Of a stretch of DNA of 16,918 bases, positions 7,533 to 14,840 are shown in pieces; within the stretch, counting starts at the first letter, position 1; each line of letters starts with the position of its first letter. The stretch comes from Negativicutes bacterium UBA1444 (GTDB lineage Bacteria > Bacillota > Negativicutes > UBA1444). The notes beneath the pieces are model-generated. The model was not told the origin of the DNA. It was given only the letters and a program-made list of their open reading frames with translations, and did not search any database. Position numbers and translations under genes: made by a program. The stretch is from assembly GCA_002329525.1 (NCBI GenBank), contig DCTI01000086.1, forward strand, positions 6,821 through 23,738. Direction: 5' to 3'.

Positions 7533-9016
7533 ACGAGAACAACAATGCCGCCAGCGTGGTTTCAAAGATCTGGAGCTTCTGCAACACTCTTCGCGATGAT
7601 GGCGTGGGCTATGGCGATTACTTGGAGCAACTGACCTATCTGCTGTTTTTGAAGATGGCCGACGAATATTCCAAACCGCCCTACAATCGTCATCTGTCCA
7701 TTCCGGCGGAGTATAACTGGGAAAGTTTGACCGCCAAACGCGGCGCGGAGCTGGAGGCGCAGTATAGCCTGACCTTGCGGGAACTGGGCAAACTCCCGGG
7801 CCTACTGGGGCAGATTTTCACCAAGTCGCAGAACAAGATCCAGGACCCGGCCAAGCTCTTCCGGCTCATCGACATGATCGACAAAGAGCAATGGAGCGTC
7901 ATGGGCGCCGACATCAAGGGGAAAATTTACGAGGGACTGCTGGAGAAAAACGCCGAGGACGTCAAAAGCGGCGCCGGCCAGTATTTTACTCCGCGCGAAC
8001 TGATCCGGGGCATCGTCGAGTGCGTGCGGCCCGAACCGCTGAAAACCGTAGCCGATCCGGCCTGCGGCACCGGCGGCTTTTTGCTGGCCGCCTATGATTA
8101 TATTTTGGCGAACCATTCCCTGGATAAGGAACAGAAACGGTTTTTGAAGTTCCACACGTTTTTCGGCAACGAGATCGTCGCCAATACCCGTCGTTTGGCG
8201 CTGATGAATATGTTTCTGCACAATATCGCCGACATCGAAGGCGAGAATTTCATTTCGCCGACGGATTCCCTGGTCGCCGATACCGGGCTGCGGGTGGATT
8301 ATGTTTTGACGAATCCGCCGTTCGGCAAGAAAAGCAGCATGACTTGCACCAACGAGGAAGGCGAGCAGGAAACCGACGACCTGACCTATAACCGGCAGGA
8401 TTTCTGGGCGACCACCAGCAACAAACAGCTGAACTTCGTGCAGCATATCCGGACGATGCTGAAATCCGACGGCAAGGCGGCGGTCGTCGTGCCGGACAAT
8501 GTACTGTTCGAGGGCGGCGCCGGTGAAACCGTGCGGAAACGGCTGCTCGAAACGACTGATTTGCATACCATTCTGCGCCTGCCGACCGGGATTTTTTACA
8601 AGCAAGGCGTCAAGGCGAATGTGATCTTTTTCGATAACAAGCCGGCGAATAAAGACCCTTGGACGAAGGAAGTTTGGATCTATGATTTTCGGACGAACAT
8701 TCATTTCACGTTGAAAAAGAATCCGTTGTCTTATAATGACTTGAAGGACTTCATTCGCTGCTATCAGCCGGAGAATCGGCACGCCCGGCAGGAAACATGG
8801 CAGGCGGAAACGAACCCGGAGGGGCGTTGGCGGAAGTTCACCTATGCGGAAATCATGAACCGAGACAAAACCAGTCTGGATATTACCTGGATCAAAGACA
8901 AAAGCCTCGCCGATCTCGACAATCTTCCCGATCCGGATGTGCTGGCCGGTGATATTGTCGAAAACATTGAGGCGGCATTGGAGAGTTTCCGGGAGATCAT
9001 GAACCGGATTAAATAG
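7529..9016 (+). CDS. hsdM: Type I restriction enzyme, M (N6-adenine methyltransferase) subunit
   Basis: A 495-residue SAM-dependent DNA methyltransferase. The N-terminal helical bundle (HsdM_N, about 8-135) precedes the N6_Mtase domain, which begins at 'GQYFTPR' (150-156). The SAM-binding motif I is 'DPACGTGGF' (176-184) and the catalytic motif IV is 'NPPF' (262-265). Downstream sequence 'VVVPDNVLFEGG' and 'LPTGIFYKQGVKANVIFF' is typical of the family. The C-terminal 110 residues are helical and would contact HsdS. The ATG overlaps the hsdS TGA (ATGA). Placing M last, after R and S, is less common than hsdMSR or hsdRMS. All key residues are present, so methylation should be active. Confidence 0.95.
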   Translation: MNENNNAASVVSKIWSFCNTLRDDGVGYGDYLEQLTYLLFLKMADEYSKPPYNRHLSIPAEYNWESLTAKRGAELEAQYSLTLRELGKLPGLLGQIFTKSQNKIQDPAKLFRLIDMIDKEQWSVMGADIKGKIYEGLLEKNAEDVKSGAGQYFTPRELIRGIVECVRPEPLKTVADPACGTGGFLLAAYDYILANHSLDKEQKRFLKFHTFFGNEIVANTRRLALMNMFLHNIADIEGENFISPTDSLVADTGLRVDYVLTNPPFGKKSSMTCTNEEGEQETDDLTYNRQDFWATTSNKQLNFVQHIRTMLKSDGKAAVVVPDNVLFEGGAGETVRKRLLETTDLHTILRLPTGIFYKQGVKANVIFFDNKPANKDPWTKEVWIYDFRTNIHFTLKKNPLSYNDLKDFIRCYQPENRHARQETWQAETNPEGRWRKFTYAEIMNRDKTSLDITWIKDKSLADLDNLPDPDVLAGDIVENIEAALESFREIMNRIK

Positions 9017-9040
9017 CGAAAATACCATTTTGGAGGAGCC

Positions 9041-10762
9041 ATGACAACTCTTGAACTGGAAAAATTGTTGCAAGAACTTTGTTCCCTGCCCTCGGAAAAT
9101 GAATGGGTGGAGTTTAAAAAGGCTGAACACGATTATTCTTTTGAAGAGTTGGGGAAATATTTTTCTGCGTTGAGCAATGAAGCCAACTTAAGGGGAAAAG
9201 ATGCCGCGTGGCTGGTTTTTGGCGTTGATGACAAGACACGGAATGTTGTTGGAAGCCAATATCGTATGCAGTCGGGCGGCTTGGAAAGCCTGAAGCATGA
9301 AATTGCCAACCACACTACGAATCATGTTTCGTATATTGAAGTATATGAATTGACCGCGCCTGAAGGGCGAGTGTTGATGTTTGAAATTCCTCCGGCTCCA
9401 CGAGGCGTGCCGGTAGCTTGGAAAAATCATTACTATGGACGGGACGGCGAATCTTTGGTTGCCTTAAATCTGGAGAAGTTGGAAAGAATTCGTCGACAAC
9501 CGCCGATTGATTGGTCGGCGGGGCTGTGCCATGGCGCGAAGCTTTCCGATTTGGACCCGGAAGCTATAAAGAAAGCCCGCTACGAATACAAACGAAAACT
9601 GTCAGAAGGATCAAGCCGCATAGACCCAACTGAGGTCGACAGCTGGGACGACATGACCTTTTTAAACAAGGCGCGAGTTACGATAGCAGGAGTAATAACA
9701 AATACTGCGATTGTTTTGCTAGGCAGGCCGGAATCCGTTCGTTTTTTGGACCCGGCAATTGCCCGAATGACTTGGATTTTGCGTGACCAAGATAATCAAA
9801 CTATTGACTATCAGCATTTTGATCCACCCTTTTTATTAAACACGGATGCTCTTTTTGCTCGGATTCGCAATTTGACATACCGATATTTGCCGGATCAGAC
9901 ACTGTTTCCTACGGAAATCAAACAGTACGATTCTTATGTGATTCGCGAAGCTTTGCATAACTGTATTGCTCATCAGGATTATGAAATGCATCAACGCGTT
10001 AATGTGGTCGAAACGCCGGATGAACTAATTTTCAGCAATGCCGGCTCTTTTATTCCAGGAAGCATTGATGCGATTATCGAACATGACGCACCCCAAGAAT
10101 TTTATCGGAATCCGTTTCTTGCCAGTGCGATGGTAAATCTGAACCTGATCGATACCGTTGGGAGTGGAATTATCCGTATGTTTGATCGCCAACGTAAGCG
10201 GCTGTTTCCCCTGCCGGACTACGATTTGGCAGATTCGCGCAAAGTTATGGTCCATATTCATGGACGCATTCTTGACGAACGGTACACCAAAGTATTGCTG
10301 GCCAACACCAACCTATCATTAAAGACCGTCATTTTACTTGATAGAGTGCAAAAGCAGGTGCCGCTGACCAAGGAAGAGGCAAAACAACTCAAGACGCAAA
10401 AACTAGTGGAAGGGCGATTCCCCAATTTGTTCATCAGTAGCGGAGTGGCGGCGGTAACGGGCGATCGTAGTAAATATATCCGTAATCGGGCGTTCGACGA
10501 CGCATACTATAAAGATTTGGTCTTGAAGTATCTGGGGAAATATGGCGAGGCTGGCCGGCGCGACATTGATGATGTGCTGACGGATAAATTATCGGATGTT
10601 TTATCCGAACCCCAGAAGCGCTCGAAGATTCGAAATCTGCTTTATGCGATGTCGAGGCGAGATGCAACAATCCAGAATATCGGAAGCAAGAAAGCTTCAC
10701 GCTGGATATTGACTGACAGGGGTAAAGAAAATTTAGCTTTATTTAGCGATAAAAAGATATAA
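9041..10762 (+). CDS. AlbA_2 (Schlafen-like) plus HATPase_c_4 protein associated with the restriction operon
   Basis: A 573-residue protein of the COG2865 type. The N-terminal AlbA_2/Schlafen-like domain spans about residues 15-150, with 'SENEWVEFKKA' (18-28), 'NEANLRGKDAAWLVFGVDD' (46-64) and 'RDGESLVAL' (134-142). A GHKL-like HATPase_c_4 region (about 295-410) includes 'REALHNCIAHQDY' and 'VGSGIIRMF'. The C-terminus (about 490-560) is a probable winged helix. Such proteins are frequent companions of type I restriction and other defence loci and are often labelled nucleic-acid-binding or regulatory; their exact job is not established. It has a strong GGAGGAG RBS and starts 24 nt after hsdM, so it belongs to the operon. 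Codon usage is visibly more AT-rich than hsdR or hsdM, suggesting a separate origin. Confidence 0.85.
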   Translation: MTTLELEKLLQELCSLPSENEWVEFKKAEHDYSFEELGKYFSALSNEANLRGKDAAWLVFGVDDKTRNVVGSQYRMQSGGLESLKHEIANHTTNHVSYIEVYELTAPEGRVLMFEIPPAPRGVPVAWKNHYYGRDGESLVALNLEKLERIRRQPPIDWSAGLCHGAKLSDLDPEAIKKARYEYKRKLSEGSSRIDPTEVDSWDDMTFLNKARVTIAGVITNTAIVLLGRPESVRFLDPAIARMTWILRDQDNQTIDYQHFDPPFLLNTDALFARIRNLTYRYLPDQTLFPTEIKQYDSYVIREALHNCIAHQDYEMHQRVNVVETPDELIFSNAGSFIPGSIDAIIEHDAPQEFYRNPFLASAMVNLNLIDTVGSGIIRMFDRQRKRLFPLPDYDLADSRKVMVHIHGRILDERYTKVLLANTNLSLKTVILLDRVQKQVPLTKEEAKQLKTQKLVEGRFPNLFISSGVAAVTGDRSKYIRNRAFDDAYYKDLVLKYLGKYGEAGRRDIDDVLTDKLSDVLSEPQKRSKIRNLLYAMSRRDATIQNIGSKKASRWILTDRGKENLALFSDKKI

Positions 10763-10785
10763 TTTTAGTAATAAAACGGCTGTCG

Positions 10786-10815
10786 AGGCCGAAATAACGG
10801 CCTTTTACTTTTATT
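10786..10815 (+). terminator. Terminator of the restriction operon
   Basis: AGGCCG (10786-10791), loop AAATAA, CGGCCT (10798-10803), followed by a T-rich stretch (TTTTACTTTTATT). It lies 24 nt after the AlbA_2-type gene and closes the hsdR-hsdS-hsdM operon. Confidence 0.8.
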
Positions 10816-10845
10816 GCTTTCGATGATGATTAGACAGAACCGATT

Positions 10846-11691
10846 GTGGCAAAGTTGATTCGCTTGCGGCCTGAGGAAAGGGGACTTTGTTTTGGGGTAA
10901 CCTTTTATCGCGACCCCCATTTGCCGTTTTTTGAGCTGAAGCTATGCAGCGCGTGTGATCTTTCCTACAAAAAGCATGCCCATGAGGAATATTCCCTGGG
11001 CGTGGTCGAGCATGGGGAAAGTTCTTTTTGGCATGACGGGAAACTGAACCGGATCTATCCGCAAGCCGTGGTGCTGTTCCCGCCGGCGCTGATTCACGCC
11101 TGCAATCCTGATCCGCGCAGCCGGTGGCAATATAAGATGCTGTTTGTGAACGCGGATTGGGTCGACGGCTTCGTAGCGGCCAAGGGCTACCCGGCGCTGG
11201 ATGCCCCGGTGGTCCGTTATGATGGGGACTCGCCGGCGTATCCGTCGCTGGACGGAATGCTGTCGGCTCTGACCGGCAACGCCGACCCGCTGGAAAAGGA
11301 AGCGGGCATCATCGCCGGATTCGAACAGATTCTGCGGCGGGAGGGAATGCCGCCGGACGAGGGGCTCCGACCGGAACCCGACAAGCTAAAGGCCATCCGG
11401 GAGTACCTGCACAGTTGTTTTTGGGAGAAAATCACTCTGGAGCAACTGGCTCAAGTTTCGGCGCTGAACAAATTCCATATTATCCGCCTGTTCAACGAAG
11501 CGTTCCGGATTCCGCCGCATGCCTACCAGACCCTGCTGCGGATCAACTATGCGAAAAAGGAGCTGCGCAAGCGCCGGCCGGTGGCGGAAGTCGCCCTGGA
11601 AAGCGGCTTTTACGATCAGAGTCATTTTATCAAGGCGTTCAAGGGCCAAGTCGGCGTGACGCCGCAAAATTATCTGGCAAATTTGCATTGA
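10846..11691 (+). CDS. AraC-family transcriptional regulator
   Basis: A 281-residue regulator with an N-terminal cupin-like ligand domain (AraC_binding, about residues 30-130; 'KKHAHEEYSLGVVEHG' and 'LFPPALIHACNP' are the family's landmarks) and a C-terminal double HTH (about 185-280). The HTH ends in 'VALESGFYDQSHFIKAFK...GVTPQNYL', the canonical AraC signature. The ligand is unknown. The GTG start at 10846 has no clear RBS, so the true start could differ by some codons, but the protein length matches its family. It is separated from the upstream operon by a terminator and is followed within 90 nt by an enzyme gene in the same direction, which it may control. Confidence 0.9.
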   Translation: MAKLIRLRPEERGLCFGVTFYRDPHLPFFELKLCSACDLSYKKHAHEEYSLGVVEHGESSFWHDGKLNRIYPQAVVLFPPALIHACNPDPRSRWQYKMLFVNADWVDGFVAAKGYPALDAPVVRYDGDSPAYPSLDGMLSALTGNADPLEKEAGIIAGFEQILRREGMPPDEGLRPEPDKLKAIREYLHSCFWEKITLEQLAQVSALNKFHIIRLFNEAFRIPPHAYQTLLRINYAKKELRKRRPVAEVALESGFYDQSHFIKAFKGQVGVTPQNYLANLH

Positions 11692-11718
11692 TGCGCCGAC
11701 TGGCCGCATCAATTTTTT
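11690..11718 (+). terminator. Terminator of the AraC-family gene, overlapping its stop codon
   Basis: GATGCG (11690-11695) pairs with CGCATC (11705-11710), with an extra CC/GG pair inside, and is followed by AATTTTTT. The stem begins within the TGA stop codon. Confidence 0.75.
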
Positions 11719-11780
11719 ACAATACGGCGAGGCGTGGGCTTGCTAAACTTTAAGCATAGAACGGACAAGGAGGACAGGAA

Positions 11781-12581
11781 ATGCTTAAAGGGTACACGCT
11801 GCCCCGCACGCCGCGGGGAAAATCCAGTCTCGCGCCGCCGCCGCCCTGGCACTATGTGGGCGACGCGACCGCCGTTGAGTTCGAGGCCGATCCGGCCGCG
11901 GCGGCGGCCTACCTGCCCGAGGGGCTCGAGCTGGCATCCGGCCGGTGCGCCGCGTATTTCATCGAGTGGCAATATGCCAGTGAGACGGGCGAGGAATATC
12001 TCGACCCCGTCCGCAGTCAATACCGGGAAACGATCATTCTGCTGTCGGCTGCGTTCGAAGGTTCGCCGGTCGCTTACTGCCCGTACATCTGGGTAGACCA
12101 GGATGTTTCGCTGATGCGCGGCCTGGTGCAGGGCTGGCCGAAACAATTCGGCAGCACCTGGATCACCCGGGCCTATCCGCTGGCGTCCAAGGCCGCCCCG
12201 GTTCTCGGCCCCGGCGGCAAGTTCGGCGCCACTCTCTCGGCCCGGGACCGGCGACTGATCGAAGCGCAGGTCACGCTGCGGGAGCTGACGGATGCGCTGC
12301 CATCGCCCAGTTTCGCGAAGGCGGTCAATGTGCGGTATTTTCCCACGCTGGTCGCCGGTCGGCATGACCGGCCCGCAGTCCACGAGCTGGTGCAGCTGAA
12401 ATCGCGCGATGTGGGAATGTCGCCGATCTGGAAGGGGGAGGCGACGATGGCGGTTTTCGATCATCCGCACCTGGAACTGTCGGATTTGCGGCCGACAGCG
12501 GTCCTGGCCGGCTACCGGTTTTCCTTCGCACTGACCGTGGATGATCTGATTCCGCTGCGCGACCTGCACGCCGGGGATTGA
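11781..12581 (+). CDS. Acetoacetate decarboxylase-superfamily enzyme
   Basis: A 266-residue cytoplasmic protein of the ADC superfamily. True acetoacetate decarboxylase converts acetoacetate to acetone and CO2 through a Schiff base on a lysine whose pKa is lowered by the next lysine. Here the motif reads 'GWPKQFG', so the Schiff-base lysine (Lys121) is present but the neighbouring lysine is Gln122. Glu83 in 'YRETI' matches the conserved active-site glutamate. The swap suggests a member acting on another keto acid or catalysing aldol/dehydration chemistry rather than canonical decarboxylation; that is inference. The start is firm: AAGGAGG (11767-11773) 7 nt before ATG. It follows an AraC-family regulator, from which a terminator separates it, and it ends in its own strong terminator. 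Confidence 0.82.
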   Translation: MLKGYTLPRTPRGKSSLAPPPPWHYVGDATAVEFEADPAAAAAYLPEGLELASGRCAAYFIEWQYASETGEEYLDPVRSQYRETIILLSAAFEGSPVAYCPYIWVDQDVSLMRGLVQGWPKQFGSTWITRAYPLASKAAPVLGPGGKFGATLSARDRRLIEAQVTLRELTDALPSPSFAKAVNVRYFPTLVAGRHDRPAVHELVQLKSRDVGMSPIWKGEATMAVFDHPHLELSDLRPTAVLAGYRFSFALTVDDLIPLRDLHAGD

Positions 12582-12589
12582 CACAGCAA

Positions 12590-12620
12590 CGCCTCCCGGT
12601 TTTCGCCGGGAGGCGTCTTT
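12590..12620 (+). terminator. Terminator after the ADC-like gene
   Basis: CGCCTCCCGG (12590-12599), a 6-nt loop and CCGGGAGGCG (12606-12615) form a perfect 10-bp stem followed by TCTTTT. It lies between two converging genes; on the minus strand no T tract follows. Confidence 0.88.
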
Positions 12621-12626
12621 TCATTC

Positions 12627-13718
12627 TTACGTCCAGTTTTCGCCGCTCATCAAGCGCCAGGCATTTTGGAAGGCGATCTTTTCGGCCGTGGCCGGCGCGA
12701 GCACTGACAGCACCGCGGCGCGGAAGCGGGACATCACTTTGTCATAGCCTTCCCAGCGACCGGGATTGACGTCGGAACCGAGGACAAACCGATCCGAAAA
12801 GACATTGAACAGGTGCCGCCATTCCTCTTTCAGGCGAGGTGAGCCGTTGCCCGTTTCGTACAGAATGGCCTCGTGGGCGCCGGTTGGCGGGAAAACGCTG
12901 CCCGGACCGCTCTGAACGATATCAAAATAGAGGTTGGGATACTTTTTCAGAAACTGGCGCACGCCTTCCGGTGTCGGCAAGCGGGTCCAGGTTTTGGGGT
13001 CGCGGTTTCTGCCGACATGGCACCAGATGACGTCGGCTTTCGGGTACCGGGACAGCATTTTTTCCAGCTCCGGCAGCAGGGCGTCTTCGGCTTCATGGTG
13101 CAAGAGCAGGGGAATGCCGGTTTCTGCCGCTACCTGGAATACGCCCTGAAACGATTCGGAATCCAGGGGCATGTGGATGTTTCGGTTGTTCGTGCTGGAG
13201 ATATAGTGCCGGGCTTCAAATTCCCCCATGGAAAAATAAGCGCCGGAGCGCACATCGGCCTGCAATTCCTGGATCAGCGACAAATCCTTGCCGTGCCAGC
13301 GCGGGCCGTCACCGCCGATGGTCGTGGGCACGAGCCGGTCGGGAAATTGCCGGCAGTCTTCGAGAGAAGAAACGTTGCCGTTGCGCTCATTGGGGCCGAG
13401 CCAAGTCAGGGCCACGCCGTTCCGGTCCATCTTGGCCAGCAGTTCGGCGAGGGGAACTTTTCTTCCCCAGTGCTGTTCCACGTCGATGATGGGCAGTTGC
13501 CCCCGGCTGAGAAACGACTTCAAAGTGTTTTGGTAGGAATTAAGCAGGGCCTGCCTGGCCGCCATGACTTCCGGCGGGAACGATTTCGGTGACGACAGGA
13601 CCGGACGAAGCGGTGGAAGCAGCAAACAGCCTGCGAACGCGGCTGCCCGGATCAGGAAGGTTCGCCGGGAAATCGGGAAATTCATGAAGGGTGGCGGTTC
13701 ATTCCACTGATGTGTCAC
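12627..13718 (-). CDS. Tat-exported amidohydrolase-like (TIM-barrel) protein
   Basis: A roughly 363-residue protein with a twin-arginine signal, 'ISRRTFLIRAAAFAGCLLL' within residues 15-40. 'FAGC' could serve as a lipobox, so it may be a Tat lipoprotein. The mature part resembles the amidohydrolase_2 family: 'LLLHHEAE' and 'IWCHVGRNRD' supply metal-ligand-type histidines and 'FVLGSDVN' the late aspartate. The early HxH signature is not intact; the equivalent stretch reads 'DVEQHWG'. Folded export suits a metal-loaded enzyme; substrate is unknown. Start choice: ATG at 13724 lies only 1 nt from AGGTG (13726-13730 on plus), whereas the in-frame GTG at 13718 is 7 nt away and is preferred. An internal ATG at 13685 would begin directly at the signal peptide. 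It lies 39 nt behind the XRE gene, probably in one transcript. Confidence 0.78.
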   Translation of the reverse strand: MTHQWNEPPPFMNFPISRRTFLIRAAAFAGCLLLPPLRPVLSSPKSFPPEVMAARQALLNSYQNTLKSFLSRGQLPIIDVEQHWGRKVPLAELLAKMDRNGVALTWLGPNERNGNVSSLEDCRQFPDRLVPTTIGGDGPRWHGKDLSLIQELQADVRSGAYFSMGEFEARHYISSTNNRNIHMPLDSESFQGVFQVAAETGIPLLLHHEAEDALLPELEKMLSRYPKADVIWCHVGRNRDPKTWTRLPTPEGVRQFLKKYPNLYFDIVQSGPGSVFPPTGAHEAILYETGNGSPRLKEEWRHLFNVFSDRFVLGSDVNPGRWEGYDKVMSRFRAAVLSVLAPATAEKIAFQNAWRLMSGENWT

Positions 13719-13757
13719 TGACATTCACCTCGTTCAGCGCGCCGGGAGGCGTTCGTT

Positions 13758-14093
13758 TTAGTCGGATGCTTTGCCGTGGAGCTCAGCGTCCACCGTCAGG
13801 ATGAGCTTGCGGATGACCGCGAAGGTCGGCGCCGGCAGGCCGGCCAGTATATGGGCCAGTTCCGCCACCGGTTGGGGGAGGTCGGCCAATTCGTCCGTCA
13901 AGCTTGCGCCGGACAATGATTCCGGCGTTACGGCCAATGTCCGGCAGAGCGCCATGAAGTTGGCGATGTCGGGCTGGAAGCGGCCGGCTTCCCAGGCGGT
14001 GATCCGCTCCCGCGGCACGCCGAGCCGCAGGGCCAGCTCCTTTTGGGTCAGATGGGCCCGCAGCCGCGCCGCCTTGATGTTTCCTGCCAACAA
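13758..14093 (-). CDS. XRE-family DNA-binding regulator
   Basis: A 111-residue protein with an N-terminal cro/C1-type HTH (residues 5-60: 'NIKAARLRAHLTQKELALRL', 'VPRERITAWEAGRFQPD'). The C-terminal 45 residues are probably a dimerisation region. No ATG fits; the frame begins with TTG, 7 nt after GAGGTG, and continues LAGNIKAARLR. It is transcribed away from the replication/lysis module across a repeat-rich spacer, the position of a lysogeny- or copy-control repressor, and toward the exported amidohydrolase gene. A chromosomal metabolic regulator of the amidohydrolase is the alternative. Confidence 0.85.
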   Translation of the reverse strand: MLAGNIKAARLRAHLTQKELALRLGVPRERITAWEAGRFQPDIANFMALCRTLAVTPESLSGASLTDELADLPQPVAELAHILAGLPAPTFAVIRKLILTVDAELHGKASD

Positions 14094-14192
14094 AATCCGT
14101 CACCTCTTCCTCATTTTATGTGGGCGGACAAAAAATAGCAATCAGCGAAGCAAGCGAAGGCAGCGGGGGATTGTGTAACGCATGCGGGGGTA

Positions 14193-14221
14193 TTGCACAA
14201 AAATGCACAAAAGCCTATAAT
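14193..14221 (+). promoter_or_regulatory. Sigma-70-type promoter driving the leader and DnaD-like gene
   Basis: TTGCAC (14193-14198) and a perfect TATAAT (14216-14221) are 17 bp apart, predicting a start near 14228. A second, weaker candidate is the extended -10 TGCTATTAT at 14246-14254. Confidence 0.75.
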
Positions 14222-14247
14222 CGACATGTAATATAAAAACACATGTG
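14194..14247. promoter_or_regulatory. Repeat-type operators around the rightward promoter
   Basis: Two direct repeats TGCACAAAA (14194-14202 and 14204-14212) lie exactly 10 bp apart, on one helix face, and cover the -35 and spacer. Downstream, ACATGT occurs at 14224-14229 and within the perfect palindrome CACATGTG (14240-14247), flanking the likely transcription start. These are natural binding sites for the divergent XRE protein; binding is inferred. Confidence 0.5.
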
Positions 14248-14400
14248 CTATTATAATACACAAATGAGGCTGGGATGAACAGAACCTGTCCGCTGCGCAA
14301 GCAGCTCGAACGCCCGCCAAACCAGGCGGGGCAACGATAGGGTCGGAATGGTATGTGGCGCCCACTCAACAATCAGCGGGTAACGACCCGCTATTTTTAT
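14228..14400 (+). ncRNA. Structured leader RNA / candidate attenuator
   Basis: From the predicted start the transcript contains GCTGC-GCAA-GCAGC (14292-14305, a GNRA tetraloop hairpin), CCCGCC-AAACCA-GGCGGG (14313-14330), GTGG-CGC-CCAC (14355-14365) and finally a terminator hairpin. GGGTCG (14340-14345) is fully complementary to CGACCC (14384-14389) in the loop and right arm of that terminator, so two mutually exclusive folds are possible. I do not recognise it as a known riboswitch, tmRNA, 6S or SRP RNA. It may be an attenuator controlled by an antisense RNA or ligand, or the terminated product may itself act as a small RNA. Confidence 0.55.
14375..14399 (+). terminator. Terminator hairpin in the leader of the DnaD-like gene
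   Basis: AGCGGGT (14375-14381), loop AACG, ACCCGCT (14386-14392), followed by ATTTTTAT. It lies between the promoter and the RBS of the next gene, so it must be read through or alleviated for expression. Confidence 0.8.
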
Positions 14401-14435
14401 GCCTGTCGACGTTTATGCGAAGGAGGTGGTGAAGC

Positions 14436-14840
14436 ATGAATTATTTGTATGAGATCAATCATTTTTACACCTGGCTGACGACGCACCCGCTGTCGCCGCA
14501 GGGACAGGCGCTGTGGCATTTGCTGATGTCGATCGACAACAAGTCGGGCTGGCCGGCCCAGTTCAGTGTACCCACCGCGACGCTGGCCGCCACGCTCGGC
14601 GTGAGCCGGTCGCAGCTCAGTCGTTGCCGCCAGGAGTTGAAAGAGGCCGGCCGGATTATCCATCTGCGGCGCCAGGGCAGTCAACCGCCGATTTACCGGC
14701 TGATGCCGTTCGAACCGCCGAAGGAGGAACCGGCGGACAAAAATCAACCGGCGGATCAGCCGCCGAAACCCACCCGGAAATATCTGCCGCCGAATAGTCC
14801 GCATCGGTTGAACCGGGTGAAGTTTTACCGGGTCAAGTGA
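14436..14840 (+). CDS. DnaD-like winged-helix protein (phage/plasmid replication type)
   Basis: A 134-residue protein whose first 90 residues match the N-terminal HTH of DnaD/phage replisome-organiser proteins: 'INHFYTWLTTHPLSPQGQAL', 'WHLLMSIDNKSGWP' and the helix-turn-helix 'ATLAATLGVSRSQLSRCRQELKEAGRI', followed by a wing 'RRQGSQPPIYRL'. The usual C-terminal DnaB2/DnaD ssDNA-binding domain is absent; instead there is a 40-residue Pro/Lys-rich tail. Related proteins help load the helicase at phage or plasmid origins. The RBS AAGGAGGTG is near-perfect. It is preceded by a leader with a terminator and followed by a spacer containing DnaA boxes, so a role in initiating replication of a resident element is plausible. 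A plain transcriptional regulator is the alternative. Confidence 0.78.
   Translation: MNYLYEINHFYTWLTTHPLSPQGQALWHLLMSIDNKSGWPAQFSVPTATLAATLGVSRSQLSRCRQELKEAGRIIHLRRQGSQPPIYRLMPFEPPKEEPADKNQPADQPPKPTRKYLPPNSPHRLNRVKFYRVK

Larger units (their letters stand above)
14094..14435. other. Divergent control region and leader upstream of the DnaD-like gene
   Basis: This 342-nt gene-free stretch holds the RBS of the XRE gene on the left, a repeat-rich promoter region (14171-14262), a structured leader with a terminator hairpin (14228-14400), and the perfect AAGGAGGTG RBS of the DnaD-like gene (14420-14428). The individual elements are listed separately. Confidence 0.8.

Noticed and set aside
7802..9130. 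442-codon frame antisense to hsdM
   Set aside because: It mirrors the hsdM reading frame, contains no motif, and would need to be expressed from inside the operon.
10778..10791. Alternative hairpin CGGC/GCCG after the AlbA_2-type gene
   Set aside because: Weaker 4-bp stem overlapping the better 6-bp stem that runs into the T tract.
14300..14322. tRNA-like 3' end in the leader (CTCGAA ... CGCCA)
   Set aside because: No matching acceptor arm, D-arm or anticodon arm can be drawn; the bases fit better in the local hairpins.
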